This document shows, one piece after another, positions 1-12,200 of a DNA stretch of 64,000 nucleotides. The notes under the pieces are model-generated. The model was not told the origin of the DNA. It made no database searches and was given only the letters and a program-made list of their open reading frames with translations. Made by a program: the position numbers and the translations under genes. Where the stretch lies: positions 27,088,503-27,152,502 of the forward strand of contig OZ022511.1 in NCBI GenBank assembly GCA_963989385.1, written 5' to 3'. Positions within the stretch are counted from its first letter, which is position 1. The number at the start of each line of letters is the position of its first letter. The stretch is from Ctena decussata. Lineage: Eukaryota > Mollusca > Bivalvia > Lucinida > Lucinidae.

Positions 1-650
1 TTCATTCCCTCAACCCCTGGAGGATCTATATGAAATTTGGTTCCAATTGGCCTAGTTGTTTTTGAGGAGATTGTTTGATATTGTCAAATATGAGAGTTCT
101 GGGTCAAAGGTCAAAGAATGACCTTGACCTCTTGTACTCATAAATCTTCATGAAGTCATTAAAATGACTGTATGTACCAATTTTTAGGCCAAAATCTTCA
201 ACAGTTTCCAAGATATCTTATGTTGCAGCATTTTTCCATATAAAAGCATCAGGAAGCAAAGTTGACCTTACCGTAAAAAAGGTCAAGGTCAGCCCAAGGT
301 CATAATTTGAATACTCTTGGTAGTACTCGTGTACCCAATGCTACATACCAAGTTTCAAGGTCATCGACTTATTGTTCTGGAGAAGAAGATTTTTTCAGGT
401 TTTTACCATATATGGGCATGGCGGCCATGTTGGTCATGTGACCAGCACCGTTTGAACAACTTTTCGTTCCTAAGGTCCCAGGAGGCTCTATATGAAGTTT
501 GGTTACAATCGGCCCAGCAGTTTCAGAGGAGAAGTCGTTTGAAAGTGTGGACGGACGACGGACGACGGACGCCGGACGACGACGACGGACGCCGGAGCCT
601 TACCATCCTATAAGCTCCCCCGGAGCCTTCGGCTCAGGTGAGCTAAAAAA
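1..650 (-). repeat. Dispersed repeat, CGGACGACGG-rich end
   Basis: The block ends in a run of GACGGACGACGGACGCCGG units (about 545-597) followed by the GC-rich dyad CCGGAGCC..GGCTCAGG. The same sequence occurs in reverse orientation at 39890-40770, sharing the 'ccaacatggccgccatgcc' and 'gaccttgacct' stretches, so this is an interspersed repeat rather than a gene. Short open frames here are repeat read-through. Its class is not recognised. Confidence 0.7.
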
Positions 651-654
651 AACC

Positions 655-735
655 AACCTTCAGCGGGATTCGAACCCGAACCGCTATCTTAGCAGGCTAA
701 CACTTAATTCTTAATCAATAGAGCTACCATGAATC
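655..735 (-). repeat. tRNA-like SINE fragment
   Basis: The segment contains GGGATTCGAACCC, the reverse complement of a tRNA B box/T-loop, followed by a degenerate anticodon-arm-like region. The A-box half is poor, so this is a decayed SINE head rather than a tRNA gene. Confidence 0.4.
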
Positions 736-890
736 AAATAATACTGTTTATGTTTATAATAAGTTACTGTTTATGTTATCATGAGACACTAGCCTAATAT
801 ACAGCGGTCAAAGTCGATTTTAATGTCGTAACGTGCAATTACCCCATACTTATATCCTTTGTCTATAGCAAATGCCATGATATCATAAAA

Positions 891-1128
891 TGAGCCGCGA
901 CACGACAAAACCAACAATGTGGTTATGCGCCCAGCGCAGACTCAAATCAGCCTGGGCATCCGCCCAGTCTGATCAGAGTCTTCGCTGTCCGCATAGAGGT
1001 AGCTTAGACCCTTAGCTACCCTTTAAGCACTTAGCGAAAAGTCTGAGCGGACCAGGCGGATGCCCAGGCTGATCTGAGTCTGCGCTTGGCGCACAACCAC
1101 GTCGTTGGTTTTCTCGTGTCGCGGCTCA
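891..1128. mobile_element. F1 foldback element, copy 1
   Basis: A near-palindromic element of ~238 bp beginning TGAGCCGCGACACGACAAAA and ending in the complementary TCGTGTCGCGGCTCA. Inner arms carry CAGATCAGCCTGGGCATCC-like and CCAGTCTGATCAGAGTC-like modules. Nine full-length copies lie in the window. It has no coding capacity and is probably a non-autonomous inverted-repeat transposon. Confidence 0.85.
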
Positions 1129-2371
1129 AATGAAGTCAGTTTCTAGGATACATGTTTTTTGCTTGGTTGAGATCATTTATCCCAATTATCCTAGTACTTT
1201 TTCGCGGCGCAGCCGAGTATAAATTCATGTTCCACATTTCACAAGATTTCATTGGTCAAATAAAGCGTATGTCAAAATTTCAGTTTAGCCAATAATATAA
1301 AAAGTCAATGAATATTTAATCTTCGTTTTTTCCCCTCTGTCAGATGTTAATTCAAAATGTTTCTCTTGTTTTAAAATTTACAACGGACATTGTATTAAAA
1401 ACAGACGCAGATATTCAAAACTTTCTTTTTTCAGTGTAAATCTACTATCGATTAATACATACAAACAAACATTGCATCATGTTGGTAACAATTTGGAATC
1501 AGGTCGTGTTGTTTGTTTGTTTTTGGAATTCCAAATTGGACAGCTCAATCTTGAGATAGGTCACTGTCGCTACCCGGTGTCAAAATTACGGTTGCGGGTG
1601 CCTACCGAAATAGCTCACTTGAGTCATATTCGCGAAATTTATTGTCAACTCTTCACCTAGAGACATACAGTATTCCTCAAAATTATTGAGAATTGCATTT
1701 CGGCACACAGTTGCTAGCCATACATGTTCAACAATATTTTAAATGCGTAAAATACAATAAAAGAACCTCTATTCCAAGTTTGATATACAAAAATGACATT
1801 ATGATGCATTTTCTTTCGTCAGTGGTAGGTAAGGATGGGCTAGGGTACTACCCTGTAAAAGTATGTCCCTTGATTTCGATTATGTTTTGCTATACTACCT
1901 ATGCTAGAAGTAGGCTATCTCAGGTGAAATAGTTTGTTTTCTCCATTGTCCATCATCATCATCTTCATTATCAATGGTACCTTTAAAATTTTGCATGGTT
2001 TAATGTTACTGATTCCAGTTTCTGAGCCACAGATTTAGGGGATAACTGTCTTGAAAATTGTCATTTGGGGAGGTAAATCATCGGTTTTATGGTCGGAAAT
2101 TTCGTTTTACGGCGACGTTAAAGAGGCGAAATTTCAACAGCCTATGAAAATTAATGTTTGCGTCAATTTACTCCTAATGCGTCAAGATTGTGCAAAAAGT
2201 ATAGCACAGCTTTATAGAACTCTTGATGACACGTGCTTTGGTATGGAATTTATTTCAATACCTCAACGTACTGCAGAGCAATGTCGATTAACGCGGATAT
2301 CTGAGAGCTATAAATTTTGCGTAAAAACGTCAAACTAACACATTTTCACGACGTCATTGAAACAGGAATTG
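1129..2371. other. 3' flank of the SDR gene, no recognised feature
   Basis: AT-rich sequence with scattered short open frames. None has a domain I recognise, and no repeat shared with the rest of the window was noticed. Confidence 0.5.
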
Positions 2372-2377
2372 TTTATT
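2372..2377 (-). promoter_or_regulatory. Candidate polyadenylation signal of the SDR gene
   Basis: TTTATT on the plus strand reads AATAAA on the minus strand, about 190 bp past the SDR stop codon. Position and motif fit a poly(A) signal; there is no transcript evidence. Confidence 0.4.
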
Positions 2378-2570
2378 TCACGTTCAAAAGAAAGTCTTTT
2401 AGTGAGTCATAAATGACTGAAGTTTTTGATGATATATTGTTTGACTAGAACACTGAAAATTTTGGTTTTGTCCTATTCCACCTTAAACATTTATAGACGT
2501 TACACTGACGCTAGTACAACGTCACTTTAATGTCAATGCTACTTTAACATTTTTTTCTGACTGAGTCATA

Positions 2571-2798
2571 TCACCATCCTATGATGTGTCCTTTACAATG
2601 GTAGAATTTCCCTGTGCTCCCTTCGCCTTGCAGCTTAGCTAGAACACTCATAATTAATGTCACACTTTCCTCTGAAGTAATACGGGCATTAGGCCCGCCC
2701 ATGTCTGTCTTCACCCAGCCGGGATGGACCGCCGTAGCTATTATGCCGTCACCTTTGAGCTCTATGGCTAGATTTGTGGTGACCATGTTTAGACCCGC
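2571..2798 (-). CDS. SDR exon 5 (residues 176-250) and stop
   Basis: The exon starts AGLNMVTTNLAIEL directly after YRASK, continues through HPGWVKTDMGG (the nicotinamide-side loop) and ends KGHIIGW with a TGA stop. The acceptor is TTTTACAG. A frame opening at the internal Met misses the first four residues. Confidence 0.93.
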   Translation of the reverse strand, partial: AGLNMVTTNLAIELKGDGIIATAVHPGWVKTDMGGPNARITSEESVTLIMSVLAKLQGEGSTGKFYHCKGHIIGW

Positions 2799-5700
2799 CT
2801 GTAAAATAAATGAGTATCAGAGCTCCAGATAAGAGGGGTTATTGAGGATAATTCAAAGATAATTTTTCTTATTTCTCAACGAAAACATATGTTGTGACCC
2901 CTCATTAGAACCGTCTCGACGAGACGGTTCTAATGATGGGTCACAAATTGGTTGGTTGGTTGATTTGATGCTTAACGTCCACGGTTAACAACTAAGGTCA
3001 TGTCGGGACGGTCAGTTAACCTAACCACACTATTCCTGGGCAGGCTTAGACCTCCTAAGCGGTTAACCAGTACTAAGTGCACATACTTTCGCCAGTAACT
3101 GACAACTGCCCTTCTTGAATCAGCGGAAGGAGAAACGAAAGTATGTGGCCAGACCGGGATTCGAACCCAGGACCTCTGACTAACGAGTCAGGTGCCCTAC
3201 CGATTGCGCTACCCGGCCCGGCAATGGGTCACAAAATATGTTTTTGTGGAATAATAATGATAATCATCCCTGTATTATCTCTATTACCCCTTGTTATCCG
3301 GAGCACTGAGTATTTTATCAGATAACTTGTTTCAGGGGTAAATTTTCAAGGATTGTTTATGAAAATTTACTCATTGGCATGCAAAGTAAGAAAAAGTACT
3401 TCTAGAAACAAGTAACATTTTCATTTTTAAAAGCACATGCATTTACCAAATGCTTACGAGTTACGAATAACCATTTTTTCTTTTGACCACCGTGCCGTGG
3501 AACCATCTTCCTTCGTTCACACAATGTCATAAGCCAAACGGCATGATGAAGTCATTATTACGTCATTATGACGCCATATGCCTGCTGGATGGTTTCCTGG
3601 CTTACATTTGCCAGCACAGGGTGATAAAGGAAATGGCCTTCTGGAACGAGCTTTTGTATTGGCATGACGTTCATTTGATCAATGACTCTTACTGAATATT
3701 GTGGTAGGCCCTATGGCCACTCTCGGAGAAAAAAAAATCCGCGGAATGAGGTGACTCGCCTGTCCGGACATGAAACAAAAGGAAACTAAACCAGAAAACT
3801 CGATGAACAGTTTACACAGACGCCGATGACGACGACGACGTTACCGGCAAAGTAATACTGCTATGCACAGGAGAAACAGAAACCTACCGGGAACCTACCT
3901 TGGAAGCCCTGTAAGCGTAGTTTCCTCCAGAAGAATTCTCTGAGATTGAAGCTACACCTGTTGATATATTAATTATAGCTGACCTGGAACACGACATAGG
4001 CTTGTCTCGATCTGCAGTCGCTGCTTTTTTCAGCAGTGGAAGAAATGCCTGAAAGTAACAGTGGGGATTTCAAAAAGAATCTGGAATGACTGACAGTCAG
4101 TCACTCAGGCAGTAGTCAGCTAGTCGGTCAGTCAGTCTGACTGACTGACTGACTGGCTGGCTTGGTGGCCTACTGATGATTGATTGATTGACTGACTGAC
4201 TGATTGACTGACTGACTGATTGACTGACTGATTGACTGAATGATTGATTGATTGATGGATGGATTGATTGATTGAAACGCTACAATGCTTCGAAGAGAGC
4301 AAATTTTGTTCTTATAAAGTTGAGCCGTATTGAGAAGGGAGGCAAAACTGCAAATGGCAGAGTTACTTACCCTGAAAGTGTTCTAGAACGTAGTCACCTT
4401 AAACCTTAACCAGACGTGCCATAATACAGACCGTTGTGTTTCTATGATCTCACAAATACACGTTAATAATAAAAATGAGCCACGACACGACAAAACTAAC
4501 AATGTGGTTGTGCGCCCAGCGCAGACTCAGATCAGCCTGGGCATCCGCCCAGTCTGATCAGAGTCTTCGGTGCCCGCATGGAGGTAACTTAGACCCTTAG
4601 CTACCCTCTAAGCGCTTAGCGAAGAGTGTGACCAATCTTGTCGGATGCCCAGGCTGATCTGAGTGCGCTAGGCGCACAACCACTTTGTTGGTTTTCTCGT
4701 GTCGCGGCTCAAATAGTGGATACTTTTCTTATGTCTTTCAGTCTTCAGTAATAAGTTTCTGAATTATGCCGATTCTTACTGTTACCTCTTGAACACAGGG
4801 TATAATCGATTCCGCTAATTTTCGCTTCCTGCAGAGACTGTACATCATATTTGGCTTCCGCCGAGACTGTCTGCGGTCTCTTGCTTCCTGCCGAGACTTC
4901 TGTACATGATAAATGGCTTCCTGCAGAGACTGTCCGCGTGATTCTGCTTCCTGCCGAGGATCTCGGCAGGAAGCAGAGTCACGCGGACAGTCTCGGCAGG
5001 AAGCCAATTCTCGAGGACAGTAGTCTCTGCAGGAAGCAAGAGTTCGTGGACAGTCTCGCCGGAAGCCAAATATGACGGACAGTCTCTGCAGGAAGCGAAA
5101 ATTGGCGGAATCGATTATACCCTGTGTTGAAATAGATGGATGGATGACTTGCGATTTTACGTCCTTTTCAACAGTATTTCAGTTATATCAGGACAATGGG
5201 CTTGTGATAATGAAAGGCTGTGTGCAATGGAATCCCGTTTGCGATGGAAAGAACTCCGCCTCTGGCGGGGCTCGAACCTGCGACCGCTAGATCAGTAGGC
5301 CAGCGCTTAACCCACTGAGCTACCGGGGCTCCACCCTGTGTTGAAGGTCATACATAGAGAATACCATGTTAGTGTCTTTTGATAGCAAGTTTATCAGGCG
5401 AGACCAGAAACATCGTAGGAATGGCGAGGCTTGCGAAGCCAGTCCGACGTTTTTCTGGTCGAGCCTGATAAACTTGATACCAAAAGACACTATAATCGTG
5501 TTTTTCTATTTATCATGCATCATTAGAAGATTTTAAGACGAAAAGAGAGTCAAACAAATGAAAAGCAAACGCAGTTTAGTTCGAACTTGCTGGCGTCGCG
5601 AATGCATTATGACGTCAGTCGGTGACGTTTTTAACCAATCGAACGCTGTTATCACGACCAACGTCAGTATGTAGCCAATCGTCTTCTGAGATCACTTCTG

Positions 5701-6214
5701 AAGGCATCGCCTGATAACGTTCGCGCAAGCGCAGCTCTACAGTGACATGATATCACATCATCTTGTCGTACCCCTGTTATCAGGTGAATTTTGCAGCAGA
5801 TGCATGATACAACAAAAAGAAGCCTAAATGTGGTGAAAAGCAAGATTTACCTTTGTAACCATCAGTGGGGCAGCACAGTTTACTCGATAGTGTTCAACCA
5901 TCATCTCGGCGGTGACGACGTCAAGTGGGCTTCTCTGTAGTATAGCAGCATTATTTATCAACAAGTTTAAACCAGATCCTTCAAGTTTGGATTCTACCAT
6001 AGCCCGGGCGGCATCTATGGAGGACTGTTCAGTTGTGTCTAAAACAAAAAGCCACGATAACATTTACTAGAAAATGTATTTGTGAAAGCACTCTGTTTGC
6101 TTCTAGAGAAGGATCACCCCGTAATGCTTCACTCTGTATCATAGCAATATGCCCATCAACTTTTTCGAAGTTGGGGCTATCATGCGAATATATTTTGCAT
6201 AAAAAACAGATGTT

Positions 6215-6249
<35 letters not shown>

Positions 6250-9200
6250 GTAATTAATCCTAAATGTCAAATATCATTAATTGAAAATGCATTCAAAATG
6301 TTAATCCTGCAATTATAGTCGGAATTTGGCGTACACACACTGTAAAAAATCCGTAGATTTTACGGTAGAATAACTGGCAACCAGCTGCCATTCTATTTCC
6401 CGTTATTTTTACGGGATTTTGCCTGCAAGACATTTCCGGGAATCACCATATGGTCGTGTTATGTTGACCGCACTCGAAAATAACTTTATAGTGTTGAAGG
6501 GCTACACGACTAAAACAACGCCTGCTATAATCTATCCTACTGTGTGTGATGGTTCCTGCAATTTTTACGGGCGCCGTAAAACTAACCGTCCCGGGAAAAT
6601 AGACTGGCAACTAGTTTCCAGTTATTCTATCGTAAAATCTACGGAAATTTTTACAGTGCGCAGGGCATCGCCGAATTTTTACCATTGTGGCTGCAAACAA
6701 AAATGAAACTTTATCTCACCTAATTTCACTATGGAAACTGAAGGGCTGGAGGCCGCCACTTCTTGTAAATCCTGCAAACATTGAAAACAGTAAGTTTTTC
6801 AGAAATGAAAATCCCCGTGAGTGGATGGTAAAGGTAAAGTTTTTTTATAGCATCGTGGTCGTAGAAAAATACGTTGCTAGAGGCCCACTATTGCCAGGGC
6901 AACGAATACGAAAGGCGGAGCCCGATCTTTCCTCTAACCTGCCCTCGTTCGAAACAGATACATATGGCCATTTACTGCTGGGTCGACAGGGACAACTTTA
7001 GTCGTTGGGGTGAGCGGATTCGAACCCGCGACCATCTGCACCAAAGTCTGACGCTCTGACCATTTGTCGACTTTATAAGGTTACTTATTTTGCTAACCAC
7101 TTCTTGTTAACTTTATATCAGTTTTGTATATAAGCACTGTGAGACCGCAATATTCACAGAACGCATTTTTCACATGTGTGAAAAACGCGTTCGCATTTTT
7201 CACACGTGTGACAAATCCGGTCGCATTTTTCACAGAATTCGAACGCATTTTTCACATATCTGTGAAATTTGCGTTCGATATGTACCATGAAAACGTAATT
7301 TTCCAAACGTATGCAACACCCCTAAAATATGACAAAATATCACAAAAACGTATTTTTCACTTCTTGATATTTTTATAAAAGTAAAAAGTATGCAAAGACC
7401 AGGAACTGAAACAATCAAAATCCAAATCCAGCCCTCAAACCATAGTTGGAAACAACTAAAAACTACATCAAGTGCATAAGAAGTTCTCTCAGTGCTCCCA
7501 AAATTTTTCTCAGACGGAATCCAAATGAGATGAGAATTAATTTGTTTAACAGAACGATTCTTCTTGGATGGAAAGCAAATCTTGATATTCAGATGGTTCT
7601 TGAACCATATGGTTGTGCAGCATATGTTGTTGGAAATATAAGCAAATCTCAAAGAGGCATGAGTGCACAGCTGGATGCAGCAGCAAGAGAAGCTCGCAAA
7701 GGAAATTTTGATATAAAGAAACAAGTAAGACATATTGGAAATGTGTTTTCAAATTGTGTTGAAGTGAGTGCACAAGAAGCAGTATATCTTGCTTTGCTTA
7801 ACCCTGAAATCATGAAAGTTATAGTGGACAGAAAACGGTACAGTAAACAAAAAAGAAGACTAGAAATCTGCTCTGCTCTTCCGCACAGAAGGACGCAGGT
7901 TCCAATCGCCCGCCGGAACAACGACTGAAAAACTCACCCCGTCTTCCTAGCAGTAATTGGGTACCTGTTTCGAATCAGGGAAGGTTAAATGCTACGAAAG
8001 GAGAGGGATAGGCTCACTCTTTCATATCCAGTGCCTAAGACACTGTAGGCTAAAACAACTACTGTCCCTATAGCCACAAGAATATGGAAAACATTTACTT
8101 TGTTTTAATTCACATGTATGCTGCTGACGTAGGCTGTAGTGCATAGCTTCTAGTATTAACTGTTGGGAGGTCCCATTATCCAGCGGGAGGAGACCTTGCG
8201 GTATTCCTGTGCAATATTAGGCATTTCCAATACAAAAGTTTGCGGGGAACAGTCCCCGATGCGGCATCAAGGTTAAAGGTATTGGAATATTCATTTGCGT
8301 GTTGGTATACACCTTTCCTATAATTCAGAGTCTGTTCGAGTTTTGTCCCTTGCAAAGCCTATGACGTCATCTATAGGATAGACTATTGTTTTATATTGTG
8401 TAACCAAATAAATGCCGGTTTTCCGTATATTCAAAACTAACATTCAACGGTTAAGATTAAGACAACTATTTTGTTTCAACTATATTTAGCTCTTTCTTTG
8501 TCGGAGAATAAGCCTTATAACTTATAGCATATGGGAATTTGACATAAAATTAAAAATATTTCCGACTAAAATTTCGGGCCAAAATTACCGTAATCAAGTA
8601 TCACCAGTACAGGTTCCAAAACATAAGGAAAAGAAAGAAAATCGCGGAAGATGTTCAAGCCGTTATTACAAAAGATACAACCTGAACGATTAGCTGATTA
8701 TAAAGCAGACACACGCTAAAAATGTCAACCAAGTGTGCTGACATGGAATTCGTTTGTATAATCACCGAATCGCGCGCATTGCCGCAATAAACAAACACCT
8801 ATGATTGTGTATTACCTAGACACGTGTCAGCTTTAAGAACACCCTACCGTGAAATGGAAACGATCAAATAAATAATACCGAAGATAAGTAAGAGATAGAA
8901 AAAAAAAAACAATATTAAATGCAACCTCGGTTTCAAACTTACGGAAAACTGTCTGGTTGCTGATGCTTTTAGATCGGTGTATCGCACACGAAACCATAAA
9001 TATCAGCGCTATAATCTGCCTGGTAATAATGCGTAGTCACTGTTTTACCTGTCGGAAAAATGGAAACAACTTTTACGAAAAGTAGCTCTTTTAAAGCGAA
9101 CAAACGTGATTGTATACCCGGGGTGTTAAAACACGGCGTCGATGAAAGGGGTCATGAAAATCATGAGCAGCTTGTCGGGATTCTCAATATGATATTGAAA

Positions 9201-12200
9201 TAAAAAATATATATATATAAATAAAAAATGTCACCTGACAACAGGGCAATTACACTTTAATTTGGTCTTTCAATGTATTTTTGCAGTTCACATTTACAAA
9301 ACGTCTGCTTAACGCATATTATCTGTGCTTGCAGTTGTACTTAATTATATGGGATGTTCCTATAGATGACGTCACAGTCTACTTGGGTAGATAACTCGTG
9401 CGCGACTTATTGGAAAGGTGTATATGGTTTCATGGGGGGAATCTATTTCTGGGTAGAAATAGGAGAGAAGACATATCGTTTTCCCATAGTTGTCTACCTG
9501 TCTGTCCGTGACAAATCGTTTCCGCTTCATAACTTTAGAAGGTAGTTTGAGGAAACTTTGAACATATATAAAGCATCACGAACGGACGGACGAACAGATG
9601 AGCCAAAATCAACATGTTCCCACAAATTATTTCGAAACTTGGGGCACAGTTCTGTTTCCACCAGTGAGAAACCAGGTAATAAAATATGGGATGCAATTTA
9701 GAATAAACTTCAAATGCTTTTCCCGGGATTCTTGAAGTCACTCCAGATCACATCTAGGTCCAAACAAAGTCAAACCCAGGTCAAATTGGATATCATGTCT
9801 AATAGGTCAAACTCTGGTTTTCGCCCCGGAAAATAGATGAAGTATTAAAAATATTCAAGCAGTATTGCATGATTTATCTTCCCTTCGGAAAGGAATTTAC
9901 CAGTAAACAATAATGATAAAGTCGAAAAAAAAGGAAGTGTTAGACTTGTCATAAGGTCAGTTATATTAGTAGACTTTATCGGCAATCGTGGGGACATATA
10001 ATTTCGACATTGTCGGTCGGATCTGAACAGTTGTCAGTTTGCCTAAGATTTAATGCCTGTCTTAGTTATCTGCAAGTTTCAAGAAGCTAGGCTGGTCAGA
10101 AGCATCTCTCAATTATCACTTGCCATAGCAACCAAAATCTAAAGCAACTGTCTTGAAGGACATGTCATCGTTCCCCAGCCTTATGAACGCTATATATGAA
10201 ATTTGGTTGAGATTGGCAAAGACGCTTTAGAGATATAATAGCTCGAAGGTGTTGACAGACGACGTTAGGCGACGGACAGCGGGGTCTGCTTTTCCGTTAA
10301 CTCCCCAAGAGCCGAAGGCTCAGCGCAGCTGGGGCTCAGGCTCATAGTTGGAAAGAAATAACAAATCATTCATTTTCAAGCTTCCCTTGCCGTGTGTGTG
10401 AAAAACGCGTTTCTATTAAAAATCGCAATAAAATCCCAACGCATTTGTCACATCGGCAAAATGTGAAGACTACGACCGTATTCATCACACACGTGTGAAA
10501 AATGCGTTCTGTGAATATTGCGGTCTCTCAAAGCACACCTCCATGTTTTTTTCTGAGGATAAACTTCTGCGACTTTCTCTTGAAGTCGATGCGACGTTAT
10601 GACGTAACATCAACGTCTAAACGACGTCATTGCAATATCAGGTGCCTTTTGGGTTGCCTCCCTGGACAACATCGACCTTCAACAATGGGGTTGACTGTAA
10701 AAGAAAAGAAATTGCTCCTACACACGCCTGGTAAACTATCACAGGTACCTCCGCGGAGGTACCGATAAAATGTTGTGACAGGCATCCGGAGCTACCTGTG
10801 ACGGACCAAAAATAAACAAAAAACGGTAGGTATTCGTCTTTTTTGATAAAATACATTATAACCAGGGAGTTTGTTGAAAATCAAAGAATGCTATTCGACC
10901 CTTATATACATTATGTTTTGTCACACGGTATATCCCTGGGAACTTTACATGTATACAGAAGATATGACTTTCGAAGTGGCTTTAAGGTCAGTCGAAAGTA
11001 CTCAAAACAAGAACAAATCGGTCATTTTAGGTCCTAAATGCACTTTTCTTGCATAAGAATCTGTTGATCTGGATACACTGACGTAAAGTAAAACTCCTTG
11101 CCCAAATATAAATGCTGATAAACTCCAAATAAGACTGGATCGGTTAAAAAACAACTGGAGGTGCCTGTGACGGAATGGAGGTGCCTGTGATGTAAGAAAA
11201 TATAGCGAAAATCTGAAGATTTATAGCGGGGAGTTTACTGAAAATCAAAGAATGCTATTCGACCCTTCGACGGTTGCAAATATTGATATTCTTCATCTCT
11301 AGACCACTGCCTTGAAAGAATCGTTCATTCAACGTCGCAATTTAATCTATCATAATGCGAATATCAAGCACAGTTTTGTTAAAACGACAGACAATGATCA
11401 TGAACTTATACAATCAGATTCTACATCCTGCTCTCAAAACCAAGATGGGAGTAAGTATACATTGACAATAGTTCATAAAAGACACGCATGGTAAACCGAA
11501 TAAAGAGCTCTTTCCCAGACAGGTGGAAATTCACCTACCCCAAACGAAAACGTTTTACCTATTTTATATTTCAAATTACAAAACAAACCAGAAAGCAAAG
11601 TGGGAAGCTGTCCAGGACCTTACTGCCAGAAGACTACAGACAAGCGGACATAAGAACACGTAACATTGATGCTTCAAAACAGAAATCCAAAATCCAAAGC
11701 AGATCATCTCAAAGAGTTATTGTCCGTTTTGTTTCCATATCTTTTAGTCAAACATTGACGAGTTGTACGTAGCTGTTGAAAATTTACTGCCTAATTCAGT
11801 GTTAGAATAGTTATGAAATGCGCTTAAATAAGAGGCAGCGTTTTTGCGAATGGTGATGACTGCCTGTTAGTCATTCCAAATCGTTAGAAATTGTCGAGGT
11901 CACACGCCATGCTAGCTACTCGAAACGTTTGCAAAAACAACGTTTCAGAAGATGACTTTTATGTAGTAAAAGTGCTCTTTTGTTACCAAATTTGATGCAG
12001 TGGCTATTCGGAGACTTTGAATCACACGTTATTTACAGTAAGATTCCGATCACTTCAATATAGTAAACGGTGTAATATTGAGAACATGTCACCTGCCGAT
12101 GATGTAATCTGTAGGCCTTACGGATGTATTTGGATTCTAGCGCCAACAATTCAAAACTACCCAGACTGAATCACTTGTAGCACCTACCACTCCAGTTACC

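Larger units (their letters stand above)
7138..10530. mobile_element. 3.4-kb TIR element with 6-bp target duplication
   Basis: The left end reads TGTGAGACCGCAATATTCAC and the right end is its near-complement, GTGAATATTGCGGTCTCTCA; similarity continues ~35 bp through AGAACGCATTTTTCACA. AAGCAC lies immediately outside both ends (7132-7137, 10531-10536). The element holds a Helitron fossil, a SINE-3 copy and an inner inverted pair, but no transposase of its own was recognised. It lies in SDR intron 1. Confidence 0.7.

Noticed and set aside
4738..5290. Overlapping repetitive open frames on both strands (also 30254-30606)
   Set aside because: They arise from the symmetry of the F2 hairpin; both strands give nearly the same peptide.
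7230..7733. 167-codon minus-strand frame
   Set aside because: It is the antisense shadow of the Helitron fragment plus repeat sequence.
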